A DNA stretch of 64,000 nucleotides from Humulus lupulus (taxonomy: Eukaryota > Streptophyta > Magnoliopsida > Rosales > Cannabaceae), in assembly GCF_963169125.1 (NCBI RefSeq), contig NC_084802.1, positions 17,918,896-17,982,895 on the forward strand, read 5' to 3'. A model generated the notes under the pieces. The model saw nothing but the letters and a program-made list of their open reading frames with translations, was not told where the DNA came from and searched no databases. Positions 45,795 to 56,613 of this stretch are shown in pieces; within the stretch, counting starts at the first letter, position 1, and each line of letters begins with the position of its first letter. Position numbers and translations under genes: made by a program.

Positions 45795-45802
45795 TATATA
45801 AG
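45795..45802 (+). promoter_or_regulatory. candidate TATA box of antisense gene
   Basis: TATATAAG on the plus strand lies about 180 bp upstream of a GTAAGT donor (45974) and 600 bp upstream of the antisense-gene ATG. It is well placed to drive that gene from inside the element rather than from the LTR. Sequence form and position only. Confidence 0.45.
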
Positions 45803-46402
45803 ACCGTCGGAGCCCCTTCTTTCTTTTTACGCACGCCATTAGCTTTGCAGAAAACCCTAAAAACCAGAGCTTTAATCTTCTTCGGAGACCGTTTTCCTGC
45901 ATTTTCAAGACTCATACCGCGGACTCTTTAATCTCCAAAGACCTTTCTTCCTCCTTCACGATCACTTTTCTTGGTAAGTTTTCGAAACCCCACGCTTCTA
46001 ATTTCTCGTGATGCATGCTTCTGGTGGTATACTGTTTAAGTCTTGTTTCTGGTTTAAAATGCTTGTAGACAGAATGCTTTGTAGGCGTAGTAGAGTTTTA
46101 CGAGTCAGTTTAAAAACCCAGGATCATGCTTTTTAGGACGTAAAACCGAAGTAACATTTCGATTTTTAAGCCAGTTGAAAAATAAATTTTTCCCGCCCTA
46201 AGGGGAGTTGAAAAGATTTTACAGAAAAACTTTTTACTTTCACCCTTTGATCCACTTTTCAAACTGTTCGTATAGAAAAACTAGCTTCTTGATAGAATGC
46301 TGCTGTATAAAAGCCTAACTTTTATACTCGACCAGCGTTATTCTATCAAGCTTTTTAGAGTTCTATTTCCTCACCTCCCCATTCTTCTGCTTGCAGACTT
46401 TA

Positions 46403-49059
46403 ATGCCAGATTTGTGGGGAGGTGAAAGACCCATCGACGACGACCTTCTTGCCCAGCTGTTCGAGGGGGAAGAACAACCAGCTGTACGTGTCCACGAGAT
46501 TCCTTTCTCGCGACCCTCTTCCAGACCACATCCTTCCTCTCCAATGGCCCGCTCCAAGTCTTCTGGCAAGAAGAGGCCCGAGTCTGAAAGCAACACTACT
46601 CCCCCTACCCAGCCTGATTCGCAGGCTAGGGCTCCCTCGACCAGTGGTCGAGAAAATCTTGTTCCTAACCCTAATATTCAAACTAGGGCTTGCCCTCGTC
46701 ATCGGAATCCGCCTGATGTCGAGTGGTATACTCCTCCAGCCAGTTCAGTGACTATCCGAATGGTTGCTAACTGTTTCAGGAAATTTCCCCTCACGGGGGT
46801 AACCATTACACGTCCCACCGCGGACCAGAGGGCTAACCGTCCAGGAGGGGTGAACAGCGCCTGGTCCCGGTATCACATTGAGGCGGGAGCTTATCTCCTT
46901 CTTCATCCTTTCTTTGTGGGGGTGGCCAATTATTTCGGCGTCGCTCCCTTTCAAATAACTCCAAACGGATATAGGATGTTGGCCGCACTCTATGTCCTGT
47001 ACAAACTTAACAAATGGCCAGAACCTTCACCCCACGAGGTCAACTATCTCTTTGACCTCAAGTCCAACCCTCAGCACAACGGGACGGGCTTTTTCCACTT
47101 CTGCCACCAGGAAACCGGCCGGACGTTCTTGAGTGGTACAACCCATATATCAAACGTGGGGCATTACAACAAGGAGTACTTCTTTACTCCGGACATAACC
47201 AGTGACAACTTGGCCTTTGCGAGAGGAGGTATAAATTTGTCTTCGTCTGGTCGATGCTTTAACATAAAGTGTTTCCTTTCATCTTCCTTTTTTTTTTAAA
47301 CTTAATCTGTTTTTCAGGCCCGTGGTTACGTCCGACCCCAACACCAAGCATGGTGTCGAGGTCTAACACTCTGGCCAGGATGTCTGATGCAGCAAAATGT
47401 GTCAAGACCCTGACACTCGAAAAGAACTTGAGGTTGTCTGGCCTCCTGGCTCCTCGCCATGAAAATAGAGGGCCCGTGGTGGGCGATGCCACCGCCGAGG
47501 GGGTTCCCGAGCAGCAACCTCCTGTGCCTCCTCCTAAGAGGAGGCCAACAGGAGTTACAATCAGGGAACCCACGGGTAACCCATCCGCAGAAAGGTCTTC
47601 TGCTCCCCAAGGCAAGGGGAAAGAAAAGGCCAAAGAACCCATTGTTGACTTGGGAGAATCTTCCGACGATAATGGTAAAGTTATCTTGCTTTTAAATGGT
47701 TTACGGATTCCCTGTCACTTGTTTGACGGGGATGGTAACTTTACATATGCTCCAAACTTAGGATCAGACTTCTTCATGCCAGATAATGAGTATATGACTA
47801 ATAGAGTCAGTAGTGTAGAGACCAGTAGTTGTAGCTCGGGTATTTTACTTTTTTACCTCCTTTTAATTGTCTAACTTACTCTCACCTGCCTCTTTTATAA
47901 ACTTGCTATGTTTATCTTCATGAAGATATGTCAACTCCCAACATTTTCGACATGTACCAGGCTGAGGAGGAAGAGGAAGTTCCTCAACTCCAACGGAAAC
48001 TTAAGAAGAGAACTGGTGAATCCAGTCAAGGCCCTCCAGCCAAGAAGGGTCAACCAGAAGATCCTCCTCAGGGTACGCCTACTGGGCAAAGTCCTACGCC
48101 GACTAGGCGAACTCCTACTCCTCCTCCAGCTTCTTCCGAACAGCAAACTACTCCTGTTCGGCCGAATCCTCCAGCTGCGCCTGCCAGGGAGCATCTTTCT
48201 CGTGAAGAGGCTCATGGGGCCAGACTTATGAGCCGTGCCATCCGATCCGCCAGGGATCGCCTCGATCGCATTGGTAAAGGCGAGCGTGTTAGGGCCGCAA
48301 TGGTCCAAGCTGAAGAGCTGTCAGTCGACCAGATCATGAACAGGGCTTTGAACGAAATCTCCAGCGTAAGTGCTTCTTTATTCTTCGAGTCTTTAGTTTT
48401 TTAGTCCTCGTGATAAGTTCTAACTCCTTTTTCTTTGTGCACAGGCCTTACTTTCTGCCATTACTGCCCATACCCGAGCCCAAGCTTATCTCGAGCAGGC
48501 CGAGGCAAAAGCCATCGAGAGGTTTCAGGTGAAAGCGGCCGAGGAGCTTTCGGCTGCTGAGGCTAAGCATGCTAAGGAGTTGGAGGCGGTGATCCGAGAG
48601 AGGGATGCAGCGGTGACTAAGCTGTCCAAGGCTGAAGCTGCGAAGGAAGCAGCGGTCAAGTTGAGGCAAGAGTACCGAGAGTTCAACAAAACCCACCTCC
48701 GCGAAATCAAGCATCTGGGGGAGGTACTCAAGACCAAGGATAAGGCTATTCTCTCCCTCGGGGGCAAAGTGGAGCAGTTGGAGCTTGACAACTCCAAGAA
48801 TCTGGAAAAGTATAAGAGGACAACACTCCGATGTTTCTACAATTTCTGGAAACACAATCAGGGTGTTGACTTTAGCTACCTTTCAGAGGAAGTCAGAACT
48901 GCGGAGCTGGCCCGATGTGCTGCCCAACTGGCCGAGGAGGAAGCAAGAGCCGCGACCCCTGCCACCCCAAGCGTTGCTGGTTTGGAAGAAGAAGATGTTG
49001 TTGAGGATGTGACTAACCAGGATGCTGCCCAGGACCCTCCAGCCCCGAATGCCTCTTGA
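46403..49059 (+). CDS. antisense extra gene of Tat element, multi-exon
   Basis: Opposite in direction to gag-pol. A leader intron (45974-46396) precedes the ATG at 46403. Exon 1 (46403-47228) encodes a Ser/Pro-rich start and then the plant 'putative gypsy type transposon' domain (PF04195-like): YHIEAGAYLLLHPFFVGVANYFGVAPFQITPNGYRM and LYKLNKWPEPSPHEVNYLFDLK. An intron at 47229-47317 joins in phase to exon 2 (from 47318). A third exon ends at 48365, and a phase-0 intron (48366-48444) leads to exon 4, a long Glu/Lys/Ala-rich coiled coil ending at TGA 49059. The exon 2/3 boundary (between about 47660 and 47928) is not settled. The function is unknown; similar antisense genes occur in other Tat elements. 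No premature stop is visible in the exons. Confidence 0.75.
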
Positions 49060-49726
49060 ATGCTTATTTGTTTTTTCTTCTTTTTTGGATTTACGACCCA
49101 AGAGTCGTGGTGTAAAGACAGTAGTTTCTTTTTTAAACTTTGCTGTACGGGCAGCAAATCTTTTTACTTTGAACAGTTATATCCAAACTTAAATCTTGAT
49201 GTTATAATATTTATAACATTTGTTCGTATGACCGAACTTAGCATAGTACTTTGCCATGATTTATGAAACACAAATTTTGAAAAATACTCTAAGTACTGTA
49301 GCATGCTTTCACTTATTTTGTTCATGTGTTTACATACCTTGAGAAGTATGCTTTGCTATCGATGTGCCTTATATGCCCCCCAAGTGATCGAGGAGCTTTA
49401 GGTCCTTGGTCACTTGCCTTGACCATAACCTGTTCGAACGTTCCTGTTCGTAGTAAAACTGATACTTGTAATACAGCAAAACAACACACGTAATGAACAA
49501 ATACTTGTAAATATAAATTCACAAAGGTTGGCAAGAATGACTGGCTGAGCACAGTCCCTTATAATCTCGTATTAAAAATGGACTAAACATGTCTTTACGA
49601 GTGATTCTGAAATAGAATCTTACATATACGAGCAGTTAGCCATACAGCGTGGCTAACCCTCTTTGCAAAACTTGTAAAAATTAAAAAAGAGAAATTTAAA
49701 CAAGCCAGTCCTTTAAGAAGGGTTGT
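49060..49726. other. Tat spacer between antisense gene and pol end
   Basis: AT-richer DNA between the two convergent coding regions. Both stop codons (TGA 49057-49059 and, on minus, TGA 49729-49727) border it. It probably holds 3' UTR and polyadenylation signals. No ORF is supported. Confidence 0.6.
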
Positions 49727-52700
49727 TCATTGATAATACTTGCGCAGGTGTTCTCCATTCCAATAGCGCGGAACGAGATCTCCGTTTAAGCGTGCAAGTT
49801 TGTAGGTGCCTGGGTGAAGGACTTCTTCAATCTGGTAAGGTCCTTCCCAGTTAGGTCCGAGCACTCCAGCAGTAGGGTCGCGGGTATTTAAGAAAACTCG
49901 TCGTAGCACCAAATCTCCGACGTTGAATTTTCTTTCTTTAACTTTGGAGTTAAAGTACCGGGCGACTTTTTGCTGGTAAGCAGCAACTCGGAGTTGAGAT
50001 TTTTCTCGTATCTCGTCGATTGAGTCTAGGGACTCCATCATCAGCTGGCTGTTCACGTCCTAGTCGTAAGTCAAACGCCGATGTGAGGGGGGATCTAACT
50101 CGACAGGTAACATTGCCTCATATCCGTAGGCTAGAGAAAATGGGGTATGCCCTATTGCTGTTCGGTGGGATGTTCTATACTACCAGAGGACTTCAGGCAG
50201 TTGTTCTGGCCATGCTCCTTTGGCTTCTTCAAGTCTTTTCTTCAGGGTGTCCTTAAGAGTTTTATTCACGGCTTCGACTTGCCCATTTGCTTGGGGATGT
50301 GCGTCTGAAGAAAAACTTTTAATGACTCCATGCCTTTCGCAGAAATCGGTGAACAAATCACTGTCAAATTGGGTCCCGTTGTCTGAAACTATCTTCCTGG
50401 GCAATCCATACCGGCATATAATGTTCTTGATGACGAAGTCAAGAACTTTTTTGGTTGTGATGGTTGCGAGTGGTTCAGCTTCGGCCCATTTTGTGAAGTA
50501 ATCGACTGCCACGACTGCATACTTTACTCCTCCTTTCCCTGTTGGCAGGGATCCAATCAAATCTATCCCCCACACTGCGAAGGGCCATGGGCTCTGCATC
50601 TGTTTTAGTTCATTCGGAGCTGCTCGTGGGATCTTGGAGAACCTCTGACATTTGTCACATCTTCGTACATACTCCATTGAATCCTCGTTCATTGCTGGCC
50701 AGAAGTAACCTTGTCTTAGAACGTTTTTTGCCAAACTCTGCCCCCCAGCATGATCTCCGCAGAAGTCTTCATGCACTTCCTTCATGAGTTCCTTAGCTTT
50801 TTCTGGTGTAACGCACCTGAGCAGTGGCATTGAATATCCTCTTCGATACATAATACCATCGACCAGTATGTACCTAGCGGCTCGCCTTTGCAGAGTCCTG
50901 GCTTTATTTCTATCTGTTGGTAGTGCACCATTTGTCAGATACTCCAAGTAAGGCGCCATCCATGTATCTTCCATTCGTATTTCCATACTGGACTCAATTG
51001 CTTGTATACTTGGCTTGCTTAATATTTCCACTGGCACAATGTTCAAAGTGTCAGCATCCTTCGCGCTCGCGAGTTTAGCTAAGGCGTTTGCATTCGAATT
51101 TTGGTCTCGCGGGATATGCTGGAGGGTGCACTTTGTAAACTGGGCTAGCAAATCCTTTGTTTTATTCAGGTAGGCCACCATCTTTAATCCTCGCGCTTGA
51201 TATTCTCCTAGGATTTGATTTACAACTAGCTGAGAGTCACTGTAAATATCAAGCGTTTTTATGTTCATATCTTTGGCCATTCTCAATCCAGCTAGGAGCG
51301 CTTCGTATTCCGCTTCATTGTTTGATGCTGCAAAATCGAACCTGATTGCGCAGTGAAATCGATGTTCCTCCGGCGTTATCAATATCACTCCTGCTCCAGC
51401 GTGGGACTCATTGGATGAACCGTCCGTGAATAGCTTCCACGAAGGAGTTTTGTCTTGAGGCATAGGCGCTTCAGGCTGTTCGCTCTGCTCACTGTCTGGG
51501 AGTTCGGTGAACTCCGTGACAAGATCGGCCAAGACTTGTCCCTTTATTGCTGCCCGCGGTGAATAAGTTACATCGAACTGCCCTAGTTCGACTGCCCATT
51601 TTAATAGTCTTCCAGCCGCCTCAGGTTTTTGGAGGACTTGCCGAAGGGGCTGGTCGGTTAGAACTATGATAGGATGGGCTTGGAAGTAAGGACACAACTT
51701 TCTGGAGGCTAGGATTAGGCAATACGCTAATCTTTCGATTGGCGGATATCTTAATTCTGCACCGATCAACCTTTTGCTGACATAATAGACTGCTTTCTGT
51801 ACGCCTCCTTCCTCCCGTACTAGTACTGCACTGGCAGCAACTTCTGTAATTGCCAGATAAATATACAAAGTTTCTCCTTCGATTGGTTTTGAAAAGATGG
51901 GAGGTTGCGCCATATGAGTTTTTAAGGCCTGGAATGCTTGTTCGCAGTCTTCCGTCCATTCAAACTTCTTATTCCCCCTGAGTAGATTAAAGAATGGCAC
52001 ACACTTGTCAGTTGATTTCGAGATAAATCTACTCAGGGCTGCGATCCTCCCGGTTAATCTTTGTACATCCTTAATCCTTTCTGGAGACTTCATGTCGACC
52101 AGGGCCCTTATCTTGTCGGGGTTGGCCTCGATTCCTCTTGAATTCACTATAAAACCCAAAAACTTCCCTGATCCGACTCCAAAGGAACACTTGAGGGGAT
52201 TCAACTTCATCTGGTACTTGTCTAGCACATTAAAGCATTCCTGCAAATCCCTCACATGTCCTTATGCCTTTTTAGACTTTATCAGCATGTCATCCACATA
52301 TACCTCCATGTTTACACCGATCAGCTCCTTAAACATGTGGTTGACTAGCCGTTGGTAAGTCGCACCTGCGTTTTTCAGCCCGAAGGGCATCACTCTGTAA
52401 CATTATAAGCCCGTATCGGTCCGAAAGCTGGTGTGATCCTCGTCAGGGGGATGCATGCTGATCTGGTTGTAGCCTGAATATGCCTCCATGAATGAGAGGA
52501 TCTCATGTCCTGCAGTCGCATCGACCAGCTGGTCGATTCTTGGGAGCGGGAAGCAGTCCTTTGGGCAGGCTTTATTGAGGTCCGTAAAATCCACACAGGT
52601 CCGCCATTTGCCGTTAGGCTTGGGGACCAGCACCGGATTGGAGACCCACGACGGATAAAACGCTACCCTGATGAACCCGTTCTCCTTGAGTCTTTCGACT

Positions 52701-55700
52701 TCTTCTTTCAAGGCCCTCGACCTTTCTTTATCGAGCAGCCTTCTCTTTTGTTGCACGGGTGGAAAGGTTTTATCTATGTTTAGGACATGGCTGATTACTG
52801 CAGGATCTATTCCAACCATGTCTTTGTGCGTCCAGGCAAAAACTTCCTGGTTCTTTTGCAAGAATTCCACCAGTGCTTGCTTTATAGTAGGCTCTAAGTT
52901 CTTCCCAACCTTTACAACTCTGGTCGGGTCTTTTTTGTCGAGTTGGACCTCCTCTAGGTCCTCGACAGGTCCAACATTTTCTTCAAAATCCCCAAAGCGA
53001 GGATCCAAATCTCCATCCTCACTTTGGGCAACACCCTATTTGGTGGCTTCTCCACCGGATTGGGTTTCCGTGTCTATTGCCATTTGCAATCGATCTGGGG
53101 TAGTGCTCCTCGACGTCCCACTCTTCGCCTTTGTGATTGAGGCGTTGTAGCACTCCCTGGCTTCCCTTTGGTTCCCTACGACGCGTCCTATCCCTGCATC
53201 CGTTGGGAATTTCATGGCTAAGTGCCACATAGAGATGACGGCCCGTAGATCAACCAGTATGGGCCTTCCAATAACGGCGTTGTATGCCGAAGGGCAATCG
53301 ACCACTACAAAAGTGGTGAGTAATGTCCTTGTTGCGGGCGCTGTACCCGTCGTTATTGGAAGCTTGACCATTCCGACTGGGGCGAGTCCTTCTCCAGAGA
53401 AGCCGTATATGGTTTGATTGCAGGGCTCCAAGTCTTTTACGGACAACTTCATGCGTTCCAGTGTTGATTTATACAGGATGTTCACTGAACTTCCTGTATC
53501 GACCAGTACCCTTTTTACCATCATGTTGGCCATTTGGATGTCCACGACTAGCGGATCGGAATGTGGGAATCGAACGTGCCGGGCGTCGCCATCAGAGAAA
53601 GTTATCTCACCCTCCTCTGACCGAGCCTTTTTTGGTGCACGGTCCTCCACTGTCATCATCTCGATGTCCTGGTCGTGGCGCAGAGTCCGAGCATATCGTT
53701 CTCTGGCCTTTCCGCTATTTCCCGCAAGGTGCGGGCCTCCACTGATGGTTAAAAGTGTTCCGGCCACGGGGGCAGGCTGTAATGGTGGCGAGCGTTGGCG
53801 TGTAGACGCCTGCTCGTTGCTACCTGGAGCTTCTCGTTGGGAAGTTCCCGAGGCCCGTACGTACCTTCTCAAGTGTCCTTGTCTAATAAGGAACTTGATT
53901 TCGTCTTTTAACTGGTTGCATTCGTTAGTGTCATGTCCGTAGTCGTTATGGTAACGACAGAATTTGGTGGTGTCTCTTTTCGAAATGTCTTTTCGAATGG
54001 GTCCTGGTTTCTTGTAAGGCACACTAGAGCTTGTGGCCTGATAAACCTCTCCCCGAGACTCGACGAGGGCAGTGTAGTTAGTGAACCTAGGTTCATAACG
54101 ATTACCCTTGGCCCGTTTGTTGTCGGAGGTGGAAGGCTCGTTATACGGCCGTTTCCCACCATTTTTGCCATTACCGTTGCCGTTTTTATGGCCTTTGTCG
54201 TTGCCATTAGGTTTGGAACCATTGGCGGCTTTGGCAGGCTCGGCGGCCTTTTTACCCTTGTTCGAGGGTTTCCCATCATCAGCAATGGCTTCCTCGAGCT
54301 TGATGTAACGATCAGCTCGGTCCAAGAACTCCTGGGTCGTTTTAACTCCTTCCTTTCAGAGACTCTTCCAAAGGGGAGAGCAACGCTTTACCCCTGCGGT
54401 AATGGCCATCATCTTGCCTTCGTCTCCTACTGTTTTTGCTCCAGCCGCCGCTCGCATATAGCGCTGGACGTAATCCTTTACTGACTCTCCGTCCTGCTGG
54501 CGAATCTCGACCAGCTGGTTTGCTTTGGTTGGGTGCACACGACCCGCATAGAACTGCCCGTAGAACTCCCTTACAAACATTTCCCAAGAAACTATGCTTG
54601 CAGGAGGGAACTTAAAAAACCACTCCTGCGCTGCTTCAGAAAGTGTTGCAGGGAAGATCCTGCACCGAGCGTCTTCGGACACTTTCTGTATGTCCATTTG
54701 AATCTCAAATTTATTCACATGCGAGACTGGGTCCCCATATCCATCAAAGTTCGGGAGCGTAGGCATTTTGAACTTGCTGGGAGTTTCAGCGTTAGCTATC
54801 CTCTGGACGAAAGGAGTACCTTTCCTTCTGTCGTGGTCGATGTAAGAAGTCCTTCCTCCGACCAGCTGCTGCACAGCCTGATTGAGTGCGTCTATCTGGG
54901 CTTGCACTGCGACAGGAATTGTGGTGGCCTCTGTAGCCGGGGGGATGTTCTCGCCGCGCCTTTCTCGACGATCGTTGAGTACATCTCTCAGGTCCTCTTC
55001 TCTTCTTCGTTGCTCGCTACCTCCGAGCCGGTTGAAGACATTATTTTTTCTGGGCTGCCCCCCAGCATCTTGTCTATTTGGCTGGTCACCTTGAGGTATT
55101 TGGCTCCTGACTTTACCTCTTTCTCCACTCTTCCCACCAGCATTTCCCTTGCCTGAGTCGGCCTCATTGTACCCATGACCATCTCTGAACCTTGACTGGC
55201 TGTGGTGAGACTGACTGTTCCCTTTGTTCCCGTCTCTGGCAAAAACGCCCCGAGCGTTAGAGGGTGGCCTGCGCTGGTCGCGGTGTCCTCGTGCATCGTT
55301 ATGCCGTGGGTGTCCACGGACCGCAGAGCCTAGTTCCGAGTCCCTCCTGTTACCAGGAGGATAGTGACCTATGTTCGCTTGGTTTGGCCTGTCATTCTCA
55401 TGGCGCCTAGGACTACGAGGCTGACACTCGGTCCTATTCTGCCTTTGCTACGGGGAATTACCCCGAGCAGCTTGAGATGGTGGGTTTGCCTCGGGGTCTA
55501 ACGGGACATCGTCATGGGGCATCTGAGGCTGCTCAAGCCTTTGAGGACTTGAAGGCTGAACTGGTGGGCTAGGATTGGGACCTTTCTGGGGTGGACCATT
55601 CGTGGGTTGGTCAGGCTGCGAGGCAGGTGCGACCTGATTTCTAGCCAACAGCAAGGCTGCTTCGAGGGCGGCCATGGCTTCAGTCTGGCGGCGATCCACC

Positions 55701-55975
55701 TCCGCCTGTCTCTCGCTCAATTCTGCACGCTGTCGATCGATCTCCTGCTGTTGCCGCGCCATAACTTCTGCGACAGTCTCTTGATTGGCCCTCAGACTAG
55801 CCAATTCTTCCTGCAACGCGCCCAGGGTGCTCTTCAGCGTCGCATCGTCCATTTCCTCATCTTCAAAATCTAGTTGCGGCTCATCTTCCGCCATGCTTGC
55901 AGGGGGAGGAGGAGGTGGTGGATTCGACGGTGCAGCGGCAGTTGCCTGCCCAGTTTTCCTTCCTGCTTTCGCCAT
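49727..55975 (-). pseudogene. Tat gag-pol polyprotein, one frame, 7 stops
   Basis: A single frame of about 2,083 codons from ATG 55975 (MAKAGRKTG) to the natural TGA at 49727 (HLRKYYQ). Order: a gag domain near residues 395-535 (SKFKMPTLPNFDGYGDP); a C-H-H-C knuckle variant near 672 (CRYHNDYGHDTNEC); protease VDTGSS near 827; RT with YVDDM near 1225; a degenerate gypsy RNase H near 1365; an archaeal-type RNase H near 1512 (LFTDGSSNESHAGAG, NNEAEYEALLAGL); integrase with CDKCQRF, GIDLIG, VSDNGTQF and GQVEAVNK. Nonsense codons lie at 55448, 54356, 53036, 52403, 52262, 50180 and 50060 (lowest base). No frameshift is needed. At least four stops fit C-to-T changes of CAG or CGA. Confidence 0.93.
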
Positions 55976-56002
55976 TGGTTTTCTTAACAGCAACAAATCA
56001 AT

Positions 56003-56020
56003 CTCTCAATGAAAGCACCA
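56003..56020 (-). other. Tat element primer binding site
   Basis: On the minus strand TGGTGCTTTCATTGAGAG, three bases after the 5' LTR end. It begins TGG, as expected for a complement of a tRNA CCA end. I cannot name the tRNA with confidence. Confidence 0.75.
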
Positions 56021-56023
56021 GAA

Positions 56024-56613
56024 TGTTGACCCAAGATTTGGCCAAATGACACGGAGTCAAGACGTGATTAATATGGACAGATGTATGGAGAAGAATGCAA
56101 TGACAAAAGTAAAGAAAACACAATAATTTATAGTGGTTCGGCCCCAGGATTTGGTAATGACCTACGTCCACTTAGAATAATATTGCTGTAAAATCAGAAG
56201 GATGATCAAGGAACCAGGGTTCAATGAGTTTCACCTCCTTCTCAAGAACAATACAAATTTACTTGGAAAATTACTATAGTTTTGAATGACTAAAAATGAG
56301 TGAGCCTCCCTTCCTTTGAGCTATCTCTTGCTATTTATAGGCTCAAGGAGGGTTACAAGAGATTGTTACAGATATTCTTCCCTGAATAATCGGGTATCCA
56401 GAAGATTGTATGAGATAATTTCGGGATTCATAAAGATCTTCCCATAAATGTTGCCTTGTATACGGAACTACCGACCAGACTGGTCGCGGGTAATACAGTC
56501 TTGCCCTGCTTCTACTGTGTCTCCTGGTCGATACTCTAGCAGACGCTCCCAGGTATCAGCCACATGTCAAGAGATTATTTTCCATGTCACCAATGCTAAT
56601 TTATTGGATAATA
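56024..56613 (-). repeat. Tat element 5' LTR
   Basis: 590 bp; the plus strand opens TGTTGACCC and closes GGATAATA (the usual CA end changed to TA). A TATA box on the minus strand, CTATAAATAG, is at 56340-56331. Confidence 0.95.

Larger units (their letters stand above)
44971..56613 (-). mobile_element. Tat/Retand-type gypsy element, complete structure
   Basis: An 11.64-kb element read on the minus strand, flanked by the perfect TSD ATGGG (44966-44970, 56614-56618). In its own direction: 5' LTR 56613-56024, PBS 56020-56003, gag-pol 55975-49727, an antisense gene at 49059-46403, PPT 45574-45561 and 3' LTR 45560-44971. Tat-lineage marks are a second, archaeal-type RNase H domain after the degenerate retroviral one, and an extra antisense gene between pol and the 3' LTR. 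The LTRs are both 590 bp with 10 mismatches and no indel (98.3%), so insertion is recent. Seven nonsense codons make it non-autonomous. Confidence 0.93.

Noticed and set aside
47326..48308. Minus-strand and alternative frames over the antisense gene
   Set aside because: No motifs; the plus-strand frame has splice sites in phase and a recognisable domain.
49322..49552. 76-aa minus-strand frame between pol and the antisense gene
   Set aside because: No motif and not continuous with pol, which ends naturally at 49727.
52005..54484. Plus-strand open frames over the Tat gag-pol
   Set aside because: Antisense shadows; the minus-strand frame has clear RT, protease and gag motifs.
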